DNA of 64,000 bases from contig JAQGKD010000090.1 of assembly GCA_028290285.1 (NCBI GenBank), positions 1-64,000 of the forward strand, read 5' to 3'. The position numbers and the translations under genes are program-made. Below the pieces are notes generated by a model. The model did not search any database. It saw only the letters and a list, made by a program, of their open reading frames with translations, and was not told the origin of the DNA. This stretch comes from Hyphomicrobiales bacterium (lineage in GTDB: Bacteria; Pseudomonadota; Alphaproteobacteria; Rhizobiales; Beijerinckiaceae). Positions 17,573 through 26,178 of this stretch are shown here, piece by piece. Every line of letters starts with the position of its first letter. Position 1 is the first letter of the stretch.

Positions 17573-18429
17573 GGGGCCACGCTCCCGGCCTTGGCCCGCC
17601 CGCCGTCGGCGGCGGCCGCGGGCAGGCGCGCATCGACCGCGAGTGTCTTGCGGATTTCGTCGTGCAGCAGGCCATAGAGTTCGTTGCGCAACCGCGAGAA
17701 CTTCTCGGAGGTGACGAAGGACTGTGTGCGCGGATGCGGCTCCTCCACCGCGATCACATGCTTGATCGTGCCGGGCCGCGCGGAGAACACGGCGACGCGG
17801 TCGGACAGGAATACCGCTTCGCCCAGACTGTGCGTGACGAAGACGATGGTCTTGCCCGTTCGCGCCAGCAGCACCGAGAGATCCTCGCCCAGCACCATTC
17901 GCGTCTGCTCGTCGAGCGCACCGAAAGGCTCGTCCATCAGGATGATGTCCGTCTCCAGGCTCAAAGCACGGGCCAATGCCGCGCGCTGCCGCATGCCGCC
18001 AGACAATTGCCCGGGATAATGCTGCGCGAATTCGGACAGGCCGACGGCATCGAGCGAATGGCGTGCGCGCTCGAGCCGCTCCTTCTTGGGGACGCCCTGG
18101 AAGATCAGCCCCACATCGATGTTTTCGAGAACCGTATTCCACGGAAACAGCGCGTTTTCCTGGAAGACGAAGGCGATCTGGCGCGGCATGGGGCCCTCGA
18201 CGGTCTGGCCCTCCACCCGCACCGTGCCACCGCTGGGGCGCATCAATCCGCCCATCACGTTCAGCAAGGTGCTCTTGCCGCAGCCGCTGGGCCCGATCAG
18301 GCTGACGAGTTCTCCCCGGGCGATGTCGATCGACGTATCGAGCAGCGCCTTCACATAGAGGCCGTCGCCTTCACGCCCGAAGCCATGAAAAACATCATAC
18401 ACTTCGATAGCCGCTGGACCTGCGCGCAT
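17569..18429 (-). CDS. ABC transporter ATPase (SsuB/TauB type)
   Basis: The protein, 286 residues from the ATG at 18429, has Walker A GPSGCGKST, Q-loop VFQENALFPW, signature LSGGMRQR, Walker B DIILMDEPFGALDEQ and H-loop THS. GGGGAGG and GGAG lie upstream. Another ATG 57 bp further up is possible. It is the first gene of a six-gene leftward operon and couples to the permease by a 4-bp overlap. The family imports sulfonates, nitrate, thiamine precursors or aromatic acids. Confidence 0.95.
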   Translation of the reverse strand: MRAGPAAIEVYDVFHGFGREGDGLYVKALLDTSIDIARGELVSLIGPSGCGKSTLLNVMGGLMRPSGGTVRVEGQTVEGPMPRQIAFVFQENALFPWNTVLENIDVGLIFQGVPKKERLERARHSLDAVGLSEFAQHYPGQLSGGMRQRAALARALSLETDIILMDEPFGALDEQTRMVLGEDLSVLLARTGKTIVFVTHSLGEAVFLSDRVAVFSARPGTIKHVIAVEEPHPRTQSFVTSEKFSRLRNELYGLLHDEIRKTLAVDARLPAAAADGGRAKAGSVAP

Positions 18430-18656
18430 AGAAACTCCGCCTCCCCGTATTTTTTTCAAACTCGTCTGGTTGTCCGGCGCGGTCAACCCTTCGCGGAGCA
18501 GTCGCGCATCACCGTCGCGAGAAGGCCTGTGTTGCGTCCACCATTGCGAACAGGCGCAACTTGAGCGAGCAATAGACTTAGTGATTCGGCAGCGTCGATT
18601 TTGACTTAAGATGATTTGCTAAATTCATCATACGGATTATAAGAAAGGCCTCGGCC

Positions 18657-20087
18657 ATGTCATTGCGCCCCGGAGACCCCGTGATCCCGTCCAACCAGCA
18701 TTTCCGCTCTGACTCGCTTGGCATGCGCGGCGCAGTTTTGGCCGCGTCTTTCATGCTCGTAATGTCCGCTGCCGCGGCTGCCGAAACGCCGGAATGGCTG
18801 CTTGAGGGATCGCTCGGCATTGGCATGCCCACGCTCGCCAATCCCGCCGGGCTGCGCAGCGCGCTCTGGGAGCGCGGGGTCAAATTCCAGCTGAACTACA
18901 TTGGTGAAGTACAGGGCAACGCCAGCGGCGGGTTGGCGCGCGGCGTTCGCGCTGGCGGCCGACTGGAACTCGTCATCGACGCGGACCTCGAGAAGGGCGC
19001 CGGCTGGACAGGCGGGGCGCTCCACGTGAATGCCTACCAGATCCATGGCACGGGCCTCTCGCGCTACAATATCGGCAACCTCATGCCGGTGAGCAATATA
19101 GAGGCCTTGCCGTCCACGCGGCTCTATGAGGCCTGGTTCGAGCAGAAGCTGCTGGACGGAAAGATAGGCGTGAAGGTCGGACAGATCGGCGCGGATACCG
19201 AGTTCGTCACCAGCAACTATGCTGGCCTGTTCATGAACGGGACCTTCGGTTGGCCGACACTGAACGCGAGCGACTTGCCGAGCGGCGGTTCGGCCTATCC
19301 GCTGGCGACGCCCGGCGTGCGCCTCGGTCTCTATCCTACTGACAATGTCACTGTGCTGCTGGGGCTTTTCAATGGCGATCCCGCCGGCCCCGGCCTCGGC
19401 GATCCGCAGAATCGCAATCGCGCGGGCCTGAACTTCCGCGTCACCGATCCCGCCTTCATGATCGGCGAAGCGCAATATAAATACGGCGACCCAAAAGATC
19501 CGGCCGGACTGTCGGGCGTTGTCAAAGTTGGTGCGTGGGGGCACCTCGGCCGCTTTGGCGATGGACGGGTGGGGACCGATGGCCTGTCGCTCGCCAATCA
19601 GCTGAGCAACGGGGTCGCGGTCAGTCATCGTGGCAATCAGGGCATTTATGGCGTCGTCGATCAGCAGATTTATCGACTGGCGGATGATCCGACAAAGGGA
19701 ATTGGCGTTTTCGCGCGCGTGTCCGGTGCGCCGGGCGACCGCAACCTCGTCGATTTCTATGCTGACGCAGGCATCAACTTCACGGGGCTCGTGCCGGGCC
19801 GGCCCGACGATGCTTTCGGCGCAGCCGTCGCCTACACGCGCATCGGCCGGTCCTTCGTGGGCTACGACCGGGATCTCGCCGCGCTCAGCGGCGCGCCGTC
19901 GCGTTCGTCCGAAGCGATGCTGGAAGTAACCTATTCGGCGCAGATCGTGCCGGGTTGGACGGTGCAGCCGAATTTCCAGTACATCGTTCGCCCGTCTGGC
20001 GGCGTCGTCGATCCGCAAGACCCGTTCGGAACGCGCGTGTTGAAAAACGCGGCTGTCCTCGGCCTGCGGACCACATTGAAATATTGA
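18657..20087 (+). CDS. OprB-family carbohydrate-selective porin
   Basis: A 476-residue protein with an N-terminal leader (hydrophobic core around residues 25-40, cleavage near AAAAAET). The mature part has features of OprB porins: ALWERGVKFQLNYIGEVQGN, LYEAWFEQKLLDGKIGVKVGQ and a final strand ending in LGLRTTLKY. AAAGG precedes the ATG at 18657; an internal ATG at 18723 would still keep the leader. It is divergent from the ABC operon, and the two may share a regulated intergenic region and a substrate route across the outer membrane, which is inference. Confidence 0.85.
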   Translation: MSLRPGDPVIPSNQHFRSDSLGMRGAVLAASFMLVMSAAAAAETPEWLLEGSLGIGMPTLANPAGLRSALWERGVKFQLNYIGEVQGNASGGLARGVRAGGRLELVIDADLEKGAGWTGGALHVNAYQIHGTGLSRYNIGNLMPVSNIEALPSTRLYEAWFEQKLLDGKIGVKVGQIGADTEFVTSNYAGLFMNGTFGWPTLNASDLPSGGSAYPLATPGVRLGLYPTDNVTVLLGLFNGDPAGPGLGDPQNRNRAGLNFRVTDPAFMIGEAQYKYGDPKDPAGLSGVVKVGAWGHLGRFGDGRVGTDGLSLANQLSNGVAVSHRGNQGIYGVVDQQIYRLADDPTKGIGVFARVSGAPGDRNLVDFYADAGINFTGLVPGRPDDAFGAAVAYTRIGRSFVGYDRDLAALSGAPSRSSEAMLEVTYSAQIVPGWTVQPNFQYIVRPSGGVVDPQDPFGTRVLKNAAVLGLRTTLKY

Positions 20088-20157
20088 CCGGCGCCTGACT
20101 TCGGCAGTCGGGAAACCCAGCAAGCGCAGGCGAGGAATTATCGCCTGCGCACGACAA

Positions 20158-20430
20158 TCAACCGAGCTGGTAGATGTAAGACAGCGAGACGCCGTGCTTC
20201 TGCGCGATGTCGGCAACCGGCACGCCCTGCTTGCGTTCAGCCTTGAGCATTTTGCGGAAAGCAGCAAGTTCCTTGCCCGTCCGGCGTCCGCCGGTCGAGG
20301 CCTTGGCGGCTGTCTTTGCACTTGCCTTGCCGCCCTTTGCCGGTGCGGGAGCCTCGGCCTTCGCGAGGAGCTTTTCAGCAATCGTGATGATCTGGCGGAG
20401 TTGCGTGATTTCGCGAGAAGAGAGTGACAT
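20158..20430 (-). CDS. Small HTH protein with alanine/lysine-rich linker, 90 aa
   Basis: From the ATG at 20430 (MSLSSREITQLRQ, with GAGGTCC 5 nt upstream) the protein has an N-terminal helix, a basic Ala/Lys-rich linker and a C-terminal helix-turn-helix (VPVADIAQKHGVSLSYIYQL) like the C-terminal domain of serine resolvases. A longer frame upstream lacks support. It could be a nucleoid-associated or regulatory protein. It is not next to any recombinase catalytic domain. Confidence 0.7.
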   Translation of the reverse strand: MSLSSREITQLRQIITIAEKLLAKAEAPAPAKGGKASAKTAAKASTGGRRTGKELAAFRKMLKAERKQGVPVADIAQKHGVSLSYIYQLG

Positions 20431-20622
20431 CTGGACCTCGTGGAGAAGAATTGCCTCTATGAATAGATGCATGACTACAAAATCAAGCTTTTTTAACGTG
20501 CACTGTACATAGAGACGTTGTTGTGATGGCTCGCGAGACATGAAGCGCGCGCCAAGTGTCGCAATGATCGTCACAAATCGCTGTCTCTGCGACGAGAATT
20601 CGTCGGAGTTCACGCCGGTGTA

Positions 20623-21723
20623 TTATCGCTCGTGATTGCCCAAAATAACCATCGTTCGCTCAATCAGGGCGCGTGGCGTTGCATAAAGGGTAGCGAGGAC
20701 ACCCGACAGGTCATCGGGTCCCATCGCCGAAATCTCGATCCCCGCGGCGGCCGCATCGCCGAGGAACGCAGGATCCGCAAGTGTTGCGGCGAACGCTGTA
20801 CGAAGAACTGCGAGGCGTTCCGGAGGCGTGCCTGGCGGTGCTGCGACGGGCTTGCCGAACGACCATGGCGCGAAGACAAGCCGCAGGATCTGCCGCGCCT
20901 CGTCGTCGACAGCCAGATCGAATACGTCCGGTATGCTCGCGGGCAGGCTGGGATGCGCTTCGAGCCCGGTTTGCAGGACGATCCTGAATTTCCCGTTCCG
21001 CAGATCTTCGCGGGCGCTCGGGTTCAGCGATGAGACGAGAAGCCCGCAGAACCCGTCGACCTCGCCCCTTTCGGCGGGATGCCGGATGTCGAGCAGGCTC
21101 GGATAGCCCAGGATAAGGCGGAAGTTCAGGCCGAGCAGGGCTTTCAGAACCAGCGCATCGCGCGTCGAACTCGCCATGGGGCCGGTGCCGCCGAGCACGA
21201 CCTCCTGATGTTTCAGGTCGTCCAGATTCTGCACCTTGTCGGCCCAGAAGGCGCAGGTGCCGGCCTCCCTGTTCATGCTCCCGAGCCAGCCGAATGTCCT
21301 CGCGTCGAATGTCGCGAGAACGGGGTTGAGCAGGGGCTCTATTGAATTCGTTGGGTTGAACAGGGCGAGGGTGAGCCCATCGGGTGCCGCGCCTCGCGCC
21401 ATGTAGGTCATTAGCGTCAGACCACCCGCACCCGGCATGTTCTGCACGATCACCGAGGGCGCTCCCGCAATATGGCGTCCAAGATGACGTGCCAGCAGCT
21501 GCGCGTAAATCTCGAACGCGTTGCCCGCTCCCGCAACCAGCGGCCCGGCGGAGCGCGGCAGCACGCGCGGATCTCCATCCGCGCTGCCGCCGGGCGCATA
21601 GCCCACGAGAATCCTGATCGTCCGCCCCGCATAGAAGGATGCGCCCGTGTCCTGCGCGACAGCGCCCGGCAGCGGCACGAAAGACATGAACAAGCCGAAC
21701 ATAAAGTTGCGCAAGCGACCCAT
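20623..21723 (-). CDS. Bug/TctC-family binding protein
   Basis: A 366-residue receptor with signal peptide MGRLRNFMFGLFMSFVPLP, cleaved near AVAQD. The family motif TIRILVGYAPGGSADGD opens the mature part, and VIVQNMPGAGGLTLM follows. It is longer than usual because of an insertion around residues 55-75. No TctAB membrane genes are nearby. It does not share a close resemblance with the Bug protein at 6222 beyond the family motifs. Confidence 0.85.
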   Translation of the reverse strand: MGRLRNFMFGLFMSFVPLPGAVAQDTGASFYAGRTIRILVGYAPGGSADGDPRVLPRSAGPLVAGAGNAFEIYAQLLARHLGRHIAGAPSVIVQNMPGAGGLTLMTYMARGAAPDGLTLALFNPTNSIEPLLNPVLATFDARTFGWLGSMNREAGTCAFWADKVQNLDDLKHQEVVLGGTGPMASSTRDALVLKALLGLNFRLILGYPSLLDIRHPAERGEVDGFCGLLVSSLNPSAREDLRNGKFRIVLQTGLEAHPSLPASIPDVFDLAVDDEARQILRLVFAPWSFGKPVAAPPGTPPERLAVLRTAFAATLADPAFLGDAAAAGIEISAMGPDDLSGVLATLYATPRALIERTMVILGNHER

Positions 21724-21754
21724 CTGGCGAGCTTATCGGGCGGGCTGCGTTCCG

Positions 21755-21904
21755 CTACCTCTTTTCGATCGTCAAGCCGCCGGGGCCGACGTTGATCTGC
21801 ACGCCGTCAGGCTGCTTTCGATCCTGGTAGAGTTGATATCCAAGTATCGCGACTGCAATCGCGAGGACGCCGATCACGACGGGAATGAGGCTGCTTCGGT
21901 TCAC
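21755..21904 (-). CDS. Small single-pass membrane protein, 49 aa
   Basis: A GTG-initiated frame (VNRSSLIPVVIGVLAIAV) stops TAG at 21755-21757. It has one hydrophobic helix, then YQLYQDRKQPDG and a glycine-containing tail ending TIEKR. From memory, similar 45-60 residue proteins are common in Hyphomicrobiales, where the helix-YQDR-QINVG pattern is conserved. It lies 31 bp upstream of the Bug protein start, on the same strand. Function unknown. Confidence 0.6.
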   Translation of the reverse strand: MNRSSLIPVVIGVLAIAVAILGYQLYQDRKQPDGVQINVGPGGLTIEKR

Positions 21905-21983
21905 GTTCTATCCTTGAAAAGTCGAGATAAGCCAGATGCTTCCCCGAGTCGTGTCGGATGGTAGGCGCTTTCCCGGCGCAATG

Positions 21984-22430
21984 TCACGCCAGCGCCCGCA
22001 GGTCGCTCCGCAGCCGTTCGGCATCGCCTCTTGCGAGCCGCGCTTCGACCTCCGCATGCGTCTGCGTCCATACGGGCACGGCGGCGGCCAGCAGCTTCCG
22101 CCCCTGGGTTGTCAGGCCGATCAGGCGGCCACGCTTGTCCTCGGGATCGATCTTCACCTCCACGAGTCCCCGGCGCTCCAGCGGCTTGAGGGCCGCCGTC
22201 AATGTCGTGCGGTCCATGGCGAGCAGGGAAGCTACGGAGCTGATGCCCGGAGCCGTCGGGCGGTTGAGCGACATCAGCAGCGAGAACTGTCCATTCGTCA
22301 GCCCGAGCGGTCGCAGGGCTTCGTCGAACCTTCGCGCGAGCGCTCGCGCCGCCCGCTGGGCATGCAGGCAGAGGCAGGTGTCCCGCACCAGCAGGGTTGT
22401 TTCAAAAGGGACGGCGTCGGTCTTTGACAT
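21984..22430 (-). CDS. MarR-family transcriptional regulator
   Basis: The 148-residue protein has the winged-helix core LGLTNGQFSLLMSL, SSVASLLAMDRTTLTAALKPLERRGLVE and the wing DPEDKRGRLIGLT. An N-terminal CLCLHAQRAARAL segment has two closely spaced cysteines, which in some MarR proteins sense oxidants. It is divergent from the double-VOC gene, with a perfect 12-bp palindrome between them, so it probably represses both promoters. Confidence 0.9.
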   Translation of the reverse strand: MSKTDAVPFETTLLVRDTCLCLHAQRAARALARRFDEALRPLGLTNGQFSLLMSLNRPTAPGISSVASLLAMDRTTLTAALKPLERRGLVEVKIDPEDKRGRLIGLTTQGRKLLAAAVPVWTQTHAEVEARLARGDAERLRSDLRALA

Positions 22431-22441
22431 GGGGATATAAC

Positions 22442-22453
22442 GTTGATATCAAC
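22442..22453. promoter_or_regulatory. Perfect palindrome GTTGATATCAAC, candidate MarR operator
   Basis: The 12-bp inverted repeat lies 12 bp upstream of the MarR start and 57 bp upstream of the VOC gene. MarR-type dimers bind such palindromes over their own promoter. No other copy was noticed nearby. Binding is inferred. Confidence 0.6.
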
Positions 22454-22509
22454 CCAATGTGTCAAGAAAAATGGCGGCGCTTGCGATCTGAACCCCGTGG
22501 AGACCTTAA

Positions 22510-23283
22510 ATGTCGGCTTCTCAAGGCAATTTCGTCTGGTACGACCTGATGACCACGGACCCGAAGGCGGCCGAGGCCTTCTATTGTGGCGTACTCGGCT
22601 GGACCGCGAAGGACTCCGGCATGTCCGGAATGGCCTACACGATCCTGTCGATCGGCGAGACCATGATTGGCGGCCTCATGCCCCTGCCGCCCGAGGCAGC
22701 CGCTGCCGGCGCCCGGCCGATGTGGACGGGCTACATCGGGGTCGACGATGTCGACGCGATGGCGGCGCGCGTGAAGCAGGCGGGCGGCTCGGTTCACAAG
22801 GGGCCGGAGGACATTCCGGGCGTTGGGCGTTTCGCCTACGTTGCCGACCCGCAGGGCGCGGGTTTCATCCTGTTCAAGGGCGCGAGCGATGCGCAGCCGG
22901 TGGAACCCGCGAAGGGAACTCCTGGCTTCCCCGGCTGGCGCGAGTTGCACGCGAGCAACTGGGAGAGTGCTTTTGCTTTCTATTCCGGCCTCTTCGGCTG
23001 GACGAAAGACGAGGCGATGGATATGGGACCCATGGGGACCTACCAGCTCTTCGTAACCGGTGGAGACCCCGTCGGCGGCATGATGACCAAGATGGAAAAC
23101 ATGCCGGCGCCATTCTGGCTCTACTATTTCTACGTCGAGAACGTGGATGCGGCTGCGCAGCGTGTGACGGGTGGGGGAGGGCAGGTCCTCAATGGTCCGC
23201 ACGAGGTTCCGGGCGGCGCGTGGATCGTCCAGTGCCTCGACCCGCAAGGCGGCGCATTCGCGATCGTAGGCCCCAAAACCTGA
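22510..23283 (+). CDS. Double-VOC (glyoxalase/dioxygenase fold) protein
   Basis: A 257-residue protein made of two tandem VOC repeats. The first starts GNFVWYDLMTTDPKAAEAFY and ends with VADPQGAGFILFKG; the second starts GWRELHASNWESAFAFYSGLFGW and ends with LDPQGGAFAIVG. This is the 27-kDa antigen/glyoxalase-like layout. Possible metal-ligand positions are degenerate, so catalysis is uncertain. Probably controlled by the divergent MarR gene, and followed after 33 bp by the TauE-like exporter. Confidence 0.9.
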   Translation: MSASQGNFVWYDLMTTDPKAAEAFYCGVLGWTAKDSGMSGMAYTILSIGETMIGGLMPLPPEAAAAGARPMWTGYIGVDDVDAMAARVKQAGGSVHKGPEDIPGVGRFAYVADPQGAGFILFKGASDAQPVEPAKGTPGFPGWRELHASNWESAFAFYSGLFGWTKDEAMDMGPMGTYQLFVTGGDPVGGMMTKMENMPAPFWLYYFYVENVDAAAQRVTGGGGQVLNGPHEVPGGAWIVQCLDPQGGAFAIVGPKT

Positions 23284-23316
23284 AGCCGGACATCTGGAGC
23301 CGGAGATCGGAATCTC

Positions 23317-24063
23317 GTGATTTCTCTGGCCCTGATGTTGTTCCTGGCAGGCCTCTGGGCCGGCACGCAAAATGCGCTGGCCGGCGGAGGCTCCTTCGTC
23401 ACCCTCTCGGCGCTCATTCTCGCCGGGATGGACCCCCGCGCCGCCAATGTCACCTCGACGCTCGCGCTCTTCCCCGGACAGGTCGCGACGGGCTGGGCCG
23501 GCCGCTCCATGGTCACCGGCACGCCAACCGTTTCTGCACGGGCGCTGGTCATCGTCAGCCTGATCGGCGGCGTGCTGGGCGCGATCCTGCTGCTGGAAAC
23601 GCCCGTCAGCGTCTTCGCCCGGCTGGTGCCCTGGCTCGTGCTCTTCGCAACAGCCGTCTATGCCTGGGGCAGCTTTCGTGCGGCACCGAAGTCCGACGCA
23701 CGGCCCAAGCCGCGCTGGCTCGTGATCGTCAGCCAGTTCTTCATCGCCATCTACGGCGGCTATTTCGGCGGCGGCATCGGCTTTCTCATGCTGGCGGCCT
23801 TGACCATCGCGGGTCTCCCGGTGCGCAGCGCAGGCGCGACGAAAAACGTTCTCGCGAGTGTCATGAACGCTTCCGCCGTGCTGATCTTCGCCTTTTCCAG
23901 CGACGCGCATTGGTTGCCGGCAATCATCGTCGGGGCAGGGGCTATGGCGGGCGGACTGGGTGGCGCCTGGGCCCTGCGACGCATGGATGAAAAGATCTTG
24001 CGCGCCATCGTCGTTGTGATCGGCGTGTGTCTTACGGTTGGCCTGTTCCTGCGGCCCATCTGA
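23317..24063 (+). CDS. TauE/SafE-family anion exporter
   Basis: A 248-residue membrane protein starting at GTG (VISLALMLFLAGLWAGT) with about eight segments. The two family repeats are visible: NALAGGGSFVTLSALILAGMDPRAANVTST and FAIYGGYFGGGIGFLMLAAL with TKNVLASVMNASA. Members export sulfite, sulfonates or related anions. It probably belongs to the same transcript as the VOC gene. A terminator lies 105 bp downstream. Confidence 0.9.
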   Translation: MISLALMLFLAGLWAGTQNALAGGGSFVTLSALILAGMDPRAANVTSTLALFPGQVATGWAGRSMVTGTPTVSARALVIVSLIGGVLGAILLLETPVSVFARLVPWLVLFATAVYAWGSFRAAPKSDARPKPRWLVIVSQFFIAIYGGYFGGGIGFLMLAALTIAGLPVRSAGATKNVLASVMNASAVLIFAFSSDAHWLPAIIVGAGAMAGGLGGAWALRRMDEKILRAIVVVIGVCLTVGLFLRPI

Positions 24064-24168
24064 CGTCCCGCTACGCTCACCCATCAGGTTTTTTCGAATC
24101 ACCCGTTTGCGTTTTGCGCGCGAACCTACAAATTGATTTCGCTGTTCTCCGCAGCCTCAGTTCAGTGA

Positions 24169-24206
24169 ACGACCGTCACGCGCCCGCGCCTGACGGTCGT
24201 TTTCGT
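24169..24206 (+). terminator. Rho-independent terminator downstream of the TauE-like gene
   Basis: Arms ACGACCGTCA and TGACGGTCGT (10 bp, perfect) enclose a 12-nt loop and are followed by a short T-rich stretch on the + strand. Confidence 0.75.
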
Positions 24207-24223
24207 TGGGGTCGCCGAAGACG

Positions 24224-24250
24224 AAAAAGCCCGGCCGTGAGGCCGGGCTT
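24224..24250 (-). terminator. Rho-independent terminator of the leftward outer-membrane protein gene
   Basis: Read on the - strand, AAGCCCGGCC pairs perfectly with GGCCGGGCTT around a 4-nt loop and is followed by TTT. It lies 26 bp beyond the stop of the barrel gene at 24277. Confidence 0.85.
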
Positions 24251-24276
24251 CTGTGTCTCTGATGCGGCTTCTAAGA

Positions 24277-25125
24277 TTAGAAGCGGTAGTTCACGCCTGC
24301 GCGGACCACGTCGAACTTGTTGTCGTTGCGCACGGTGATCGCGTTGCCGCCGTTGTAACCACTGCCGCCAACCGGGGCGGCGAGGGTGGTGAAGGTGCGG
24401 CTGTTCCGGCCGAGGTCGACGTGCAGATACTCAGCCTTGATCGACCAAGCGTTGGACAAGGCGTATTCCATGCCGCCACCAAGTGCCCAGCCGATGTTCG
24501 AGCTGCTGTTGCCCGTGCCGTTCAGAGGAACGGTCGTCTGACCCCAAGTAGGGACACCAAGTCCAACGGCCGGTACAATGTTTCCATAATCACGCTGGTC
24601 GACGTTCGAGCCGCCGCCCTTGCCACCGAAGGCGAGACCGCCTGTTGCGTAGATCAAGGCGCGGTCGAAGGCGAAGCCAAGGCGACCACGAGCCGTGCCG
24701 AACCACTTGCTGCTTTCGCTCTGGGTGATGCGGAAATCGGTGTTGGACGCAGGCGAGGCAACAGCCGGGAACACGCCGTTGCTGCCACGGTTGCCGCCCA
24801 GGTAGTTGATGTCGGCTTCAACACCGGCCACGAAGTTGCCGAACTGCATGTTGTAGCCAACCTGCGCGCCGCCCGTGAAGCCGAGGTCGCTGTTCCCGTT
24901 TGTACCACCGTAGATGGGGTAGTTCGCGGGGATGTTCGTGGTGTAGCCGCTCTTTTTGTTCCAGTCGCCGCCAGCGTTCACGCCGACGTAGAAGCCGGTC
25001 CATGTAAATACCGGCATCGCAGCGGCATAAGGAGCCGGAGCTGCTGTGCGATAGGGCAGGTCAGCTGCGAAGGAAGAGGTGGCAGCTGCGACGAAGACAG
25101 TGGAAAGCAGGATTTTACGGAACAT
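24277..25125 (-). CDS. Omp25/Omp31-like outer-membrane beta-barrel protein
   Basis: From the ATG at 25125 (MFRKILLSTVFVAAAT, AAGG upstream) the product is 282 residues with a signal peptide ending SFAAD. The mature end LPYRTAAPAPYAA leads into FTWTGFYVGVNAGGDW, the hallmark of Omp31-type barrels. The last strand is VVRAGVNYRF with terminal Phe, the BAM recognition signal. Such proteins are abundant structural barrels in Hyphomicrobiales. An AT-rich promoter region of about 150 bp lies upstream. Confidence 0.9.
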   Translation of the reverse strand: MFRKILLSTVFVAAATSSFAADLPYRTAAPAPYAAAMPVFTWTGFYVGVNAGGDWNKKSGYTTNIPANYPIYGGTNGNSDLGFTGGAQVGYNMQFGNFVAGVEADINYLGGNRGSNGVFPAVASPASNTDFRITQSESSKWFGTARGRLGFAFDRALIYATGGLAFGGKGGGSNVDQRDYGNIVPAVGLGVPTWGQTTVPLNGTGNSSSNIGWALGGGMEYALSNAWSIKAEYLHVDLGRNSRTFTTLAAPVGGSGYNGGNAITVRNDNKFDVVRAGVNYRF

Positions 25126-26110
25126 GACTATCCTTGGCGAATCGGGCCCCCCAGCCCTTCTTCCTCGACGTAACACTTGAGGGGGGAATATCCATAGGGT
25201 TCTTTATTGAAATGAATGGGATGTGACTTTGCTAACACATATTTCAACTGATTAATTGATCGTTAATGCTAGTTTTGTTCTAGGCTGTTATTGAGTAAGC
25301 ATGCGTAAAGTGGTGTGGGATCATCGCAGAGGCCCAGCGGGGTTCCCGTATTTCAGCGGCGCTGAATGGTAAAATACGGACAAAACGTGTCACGAACTGA
25401 AACATTCTTCCTCGCCGGGGTCCTCGTACAGGTATTCATCACGCTGATTCCGGGTCCGCGCCCGAACGCAACGCCATTTCGGGGCAGTTCCAACTTTCCA
25501 GGACGTGGCGGGAGGTGTCTTCGCGTTGTACTGACTGCCTGATGCCGGACGTACTCAAAGAATTCATGCGCAAACGGTGCTCTTGCAACTGCGGGTGGCT
25601 CCGATTGACTTGATCGCCAACTATCCTGCTCGGAGTTTCTTCTTGCGAGGACATGCGTATTGGCAAAGCATCCAGCTCGGCGAAAAGCATGTCCGGAGCG
25701 GCACCGAATGAATTGTTTACAATTTTAAAGTTAAGCTCAAGTATAGCGCGATCGTTTCATGTCGCTACTGCTGAACAGCCCTCGTCGCTGCGTGCGGCAA
25801 TCCTCCCCCGTGCCAGACGCCGCTCGGGCTTCAGCTTACGTCGTACTCACACAAGCGTTCGAGACTTCTTCCCGGGATTGAAGATCTCTCAAGTCGCAGC
25901 CCTGCTGGTCGTCGCGGCCACCGTCGTGGTGCTCATGGCCGCGGAGCGCTGCGCTGGCGCTCGACACCACCGTCGTGGGTGCGCGTTGGACTTGCAGCGG
26001 CGCGGCTGGGCTACCCCGCTTCTAGCTCACCGAAAAGATTCGCGGGCGCGAAACAGCACGAGATGCAAAAAGCCCGTAGTTTGGAATGATTTTAGACTGT
26101 CCTAATTCTA
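25126..26110. other. Gene-poor stretch of about 1 kb
   Basis: The part at 25170-25300 is strikingly AT-rich and probably holds the promoter and leader of the leftward barrel gene. From 25440 to 26100 there are open frames on both strands, but they lack ribosome sites, recognisable motifs and typical codon use. A hydrophobic run encoded around 25880-25945 (KISQVAALLVVAATVVVL) could be a leader from a broken small exported protein, since the frame after it becomes arginine-rich. I do not call a gene here. Confidence 0.5.
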
Positions 26111-26139
26111 TTGACACTTCGCCCGGCGCGCGATTGATA
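26111..26139 (+). promoter_or_regulatory. Candidate sigma-70 promoter of the iron-transport operon
   Basis: TTGACA at 26111-26116 is followed after 17 bp by TTGATA at 26134-26139, 40 bp upstream of the binding-protein start. The -35 is a perfect match, the -10 a weak one. No clear Fur or Irr box could be recognised by eye. Confidence 0.4.
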
Positions 26140-26178
26140 CGCTGCGAAAGCAGTAACTCTTGCCGCCGAGGTCCGAAG

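Noticed and set aside
16808..18142. A 444-residue version of the permease reaching into the ATPase gene
   Set aside because: The added part is a shadow of the ATPase frame; the GTG at 17572 overlaps the ATPase stop as expected for a coupled operon.
22443..24102. Frames of more than 500 codons on both strands across the VOC and TauE genes
   Set aside because: Composition is Arg/Gly/Asp-rich with no motifs. The VOC and TauE reading frames explain the region.
25439..26105. Two possible genes in the gap before the iron operon
   Set aside because: No ribosome sites, no motifs, and the hydrophobic stretch at 25880-25945 does not continue into a sensible exported protein.
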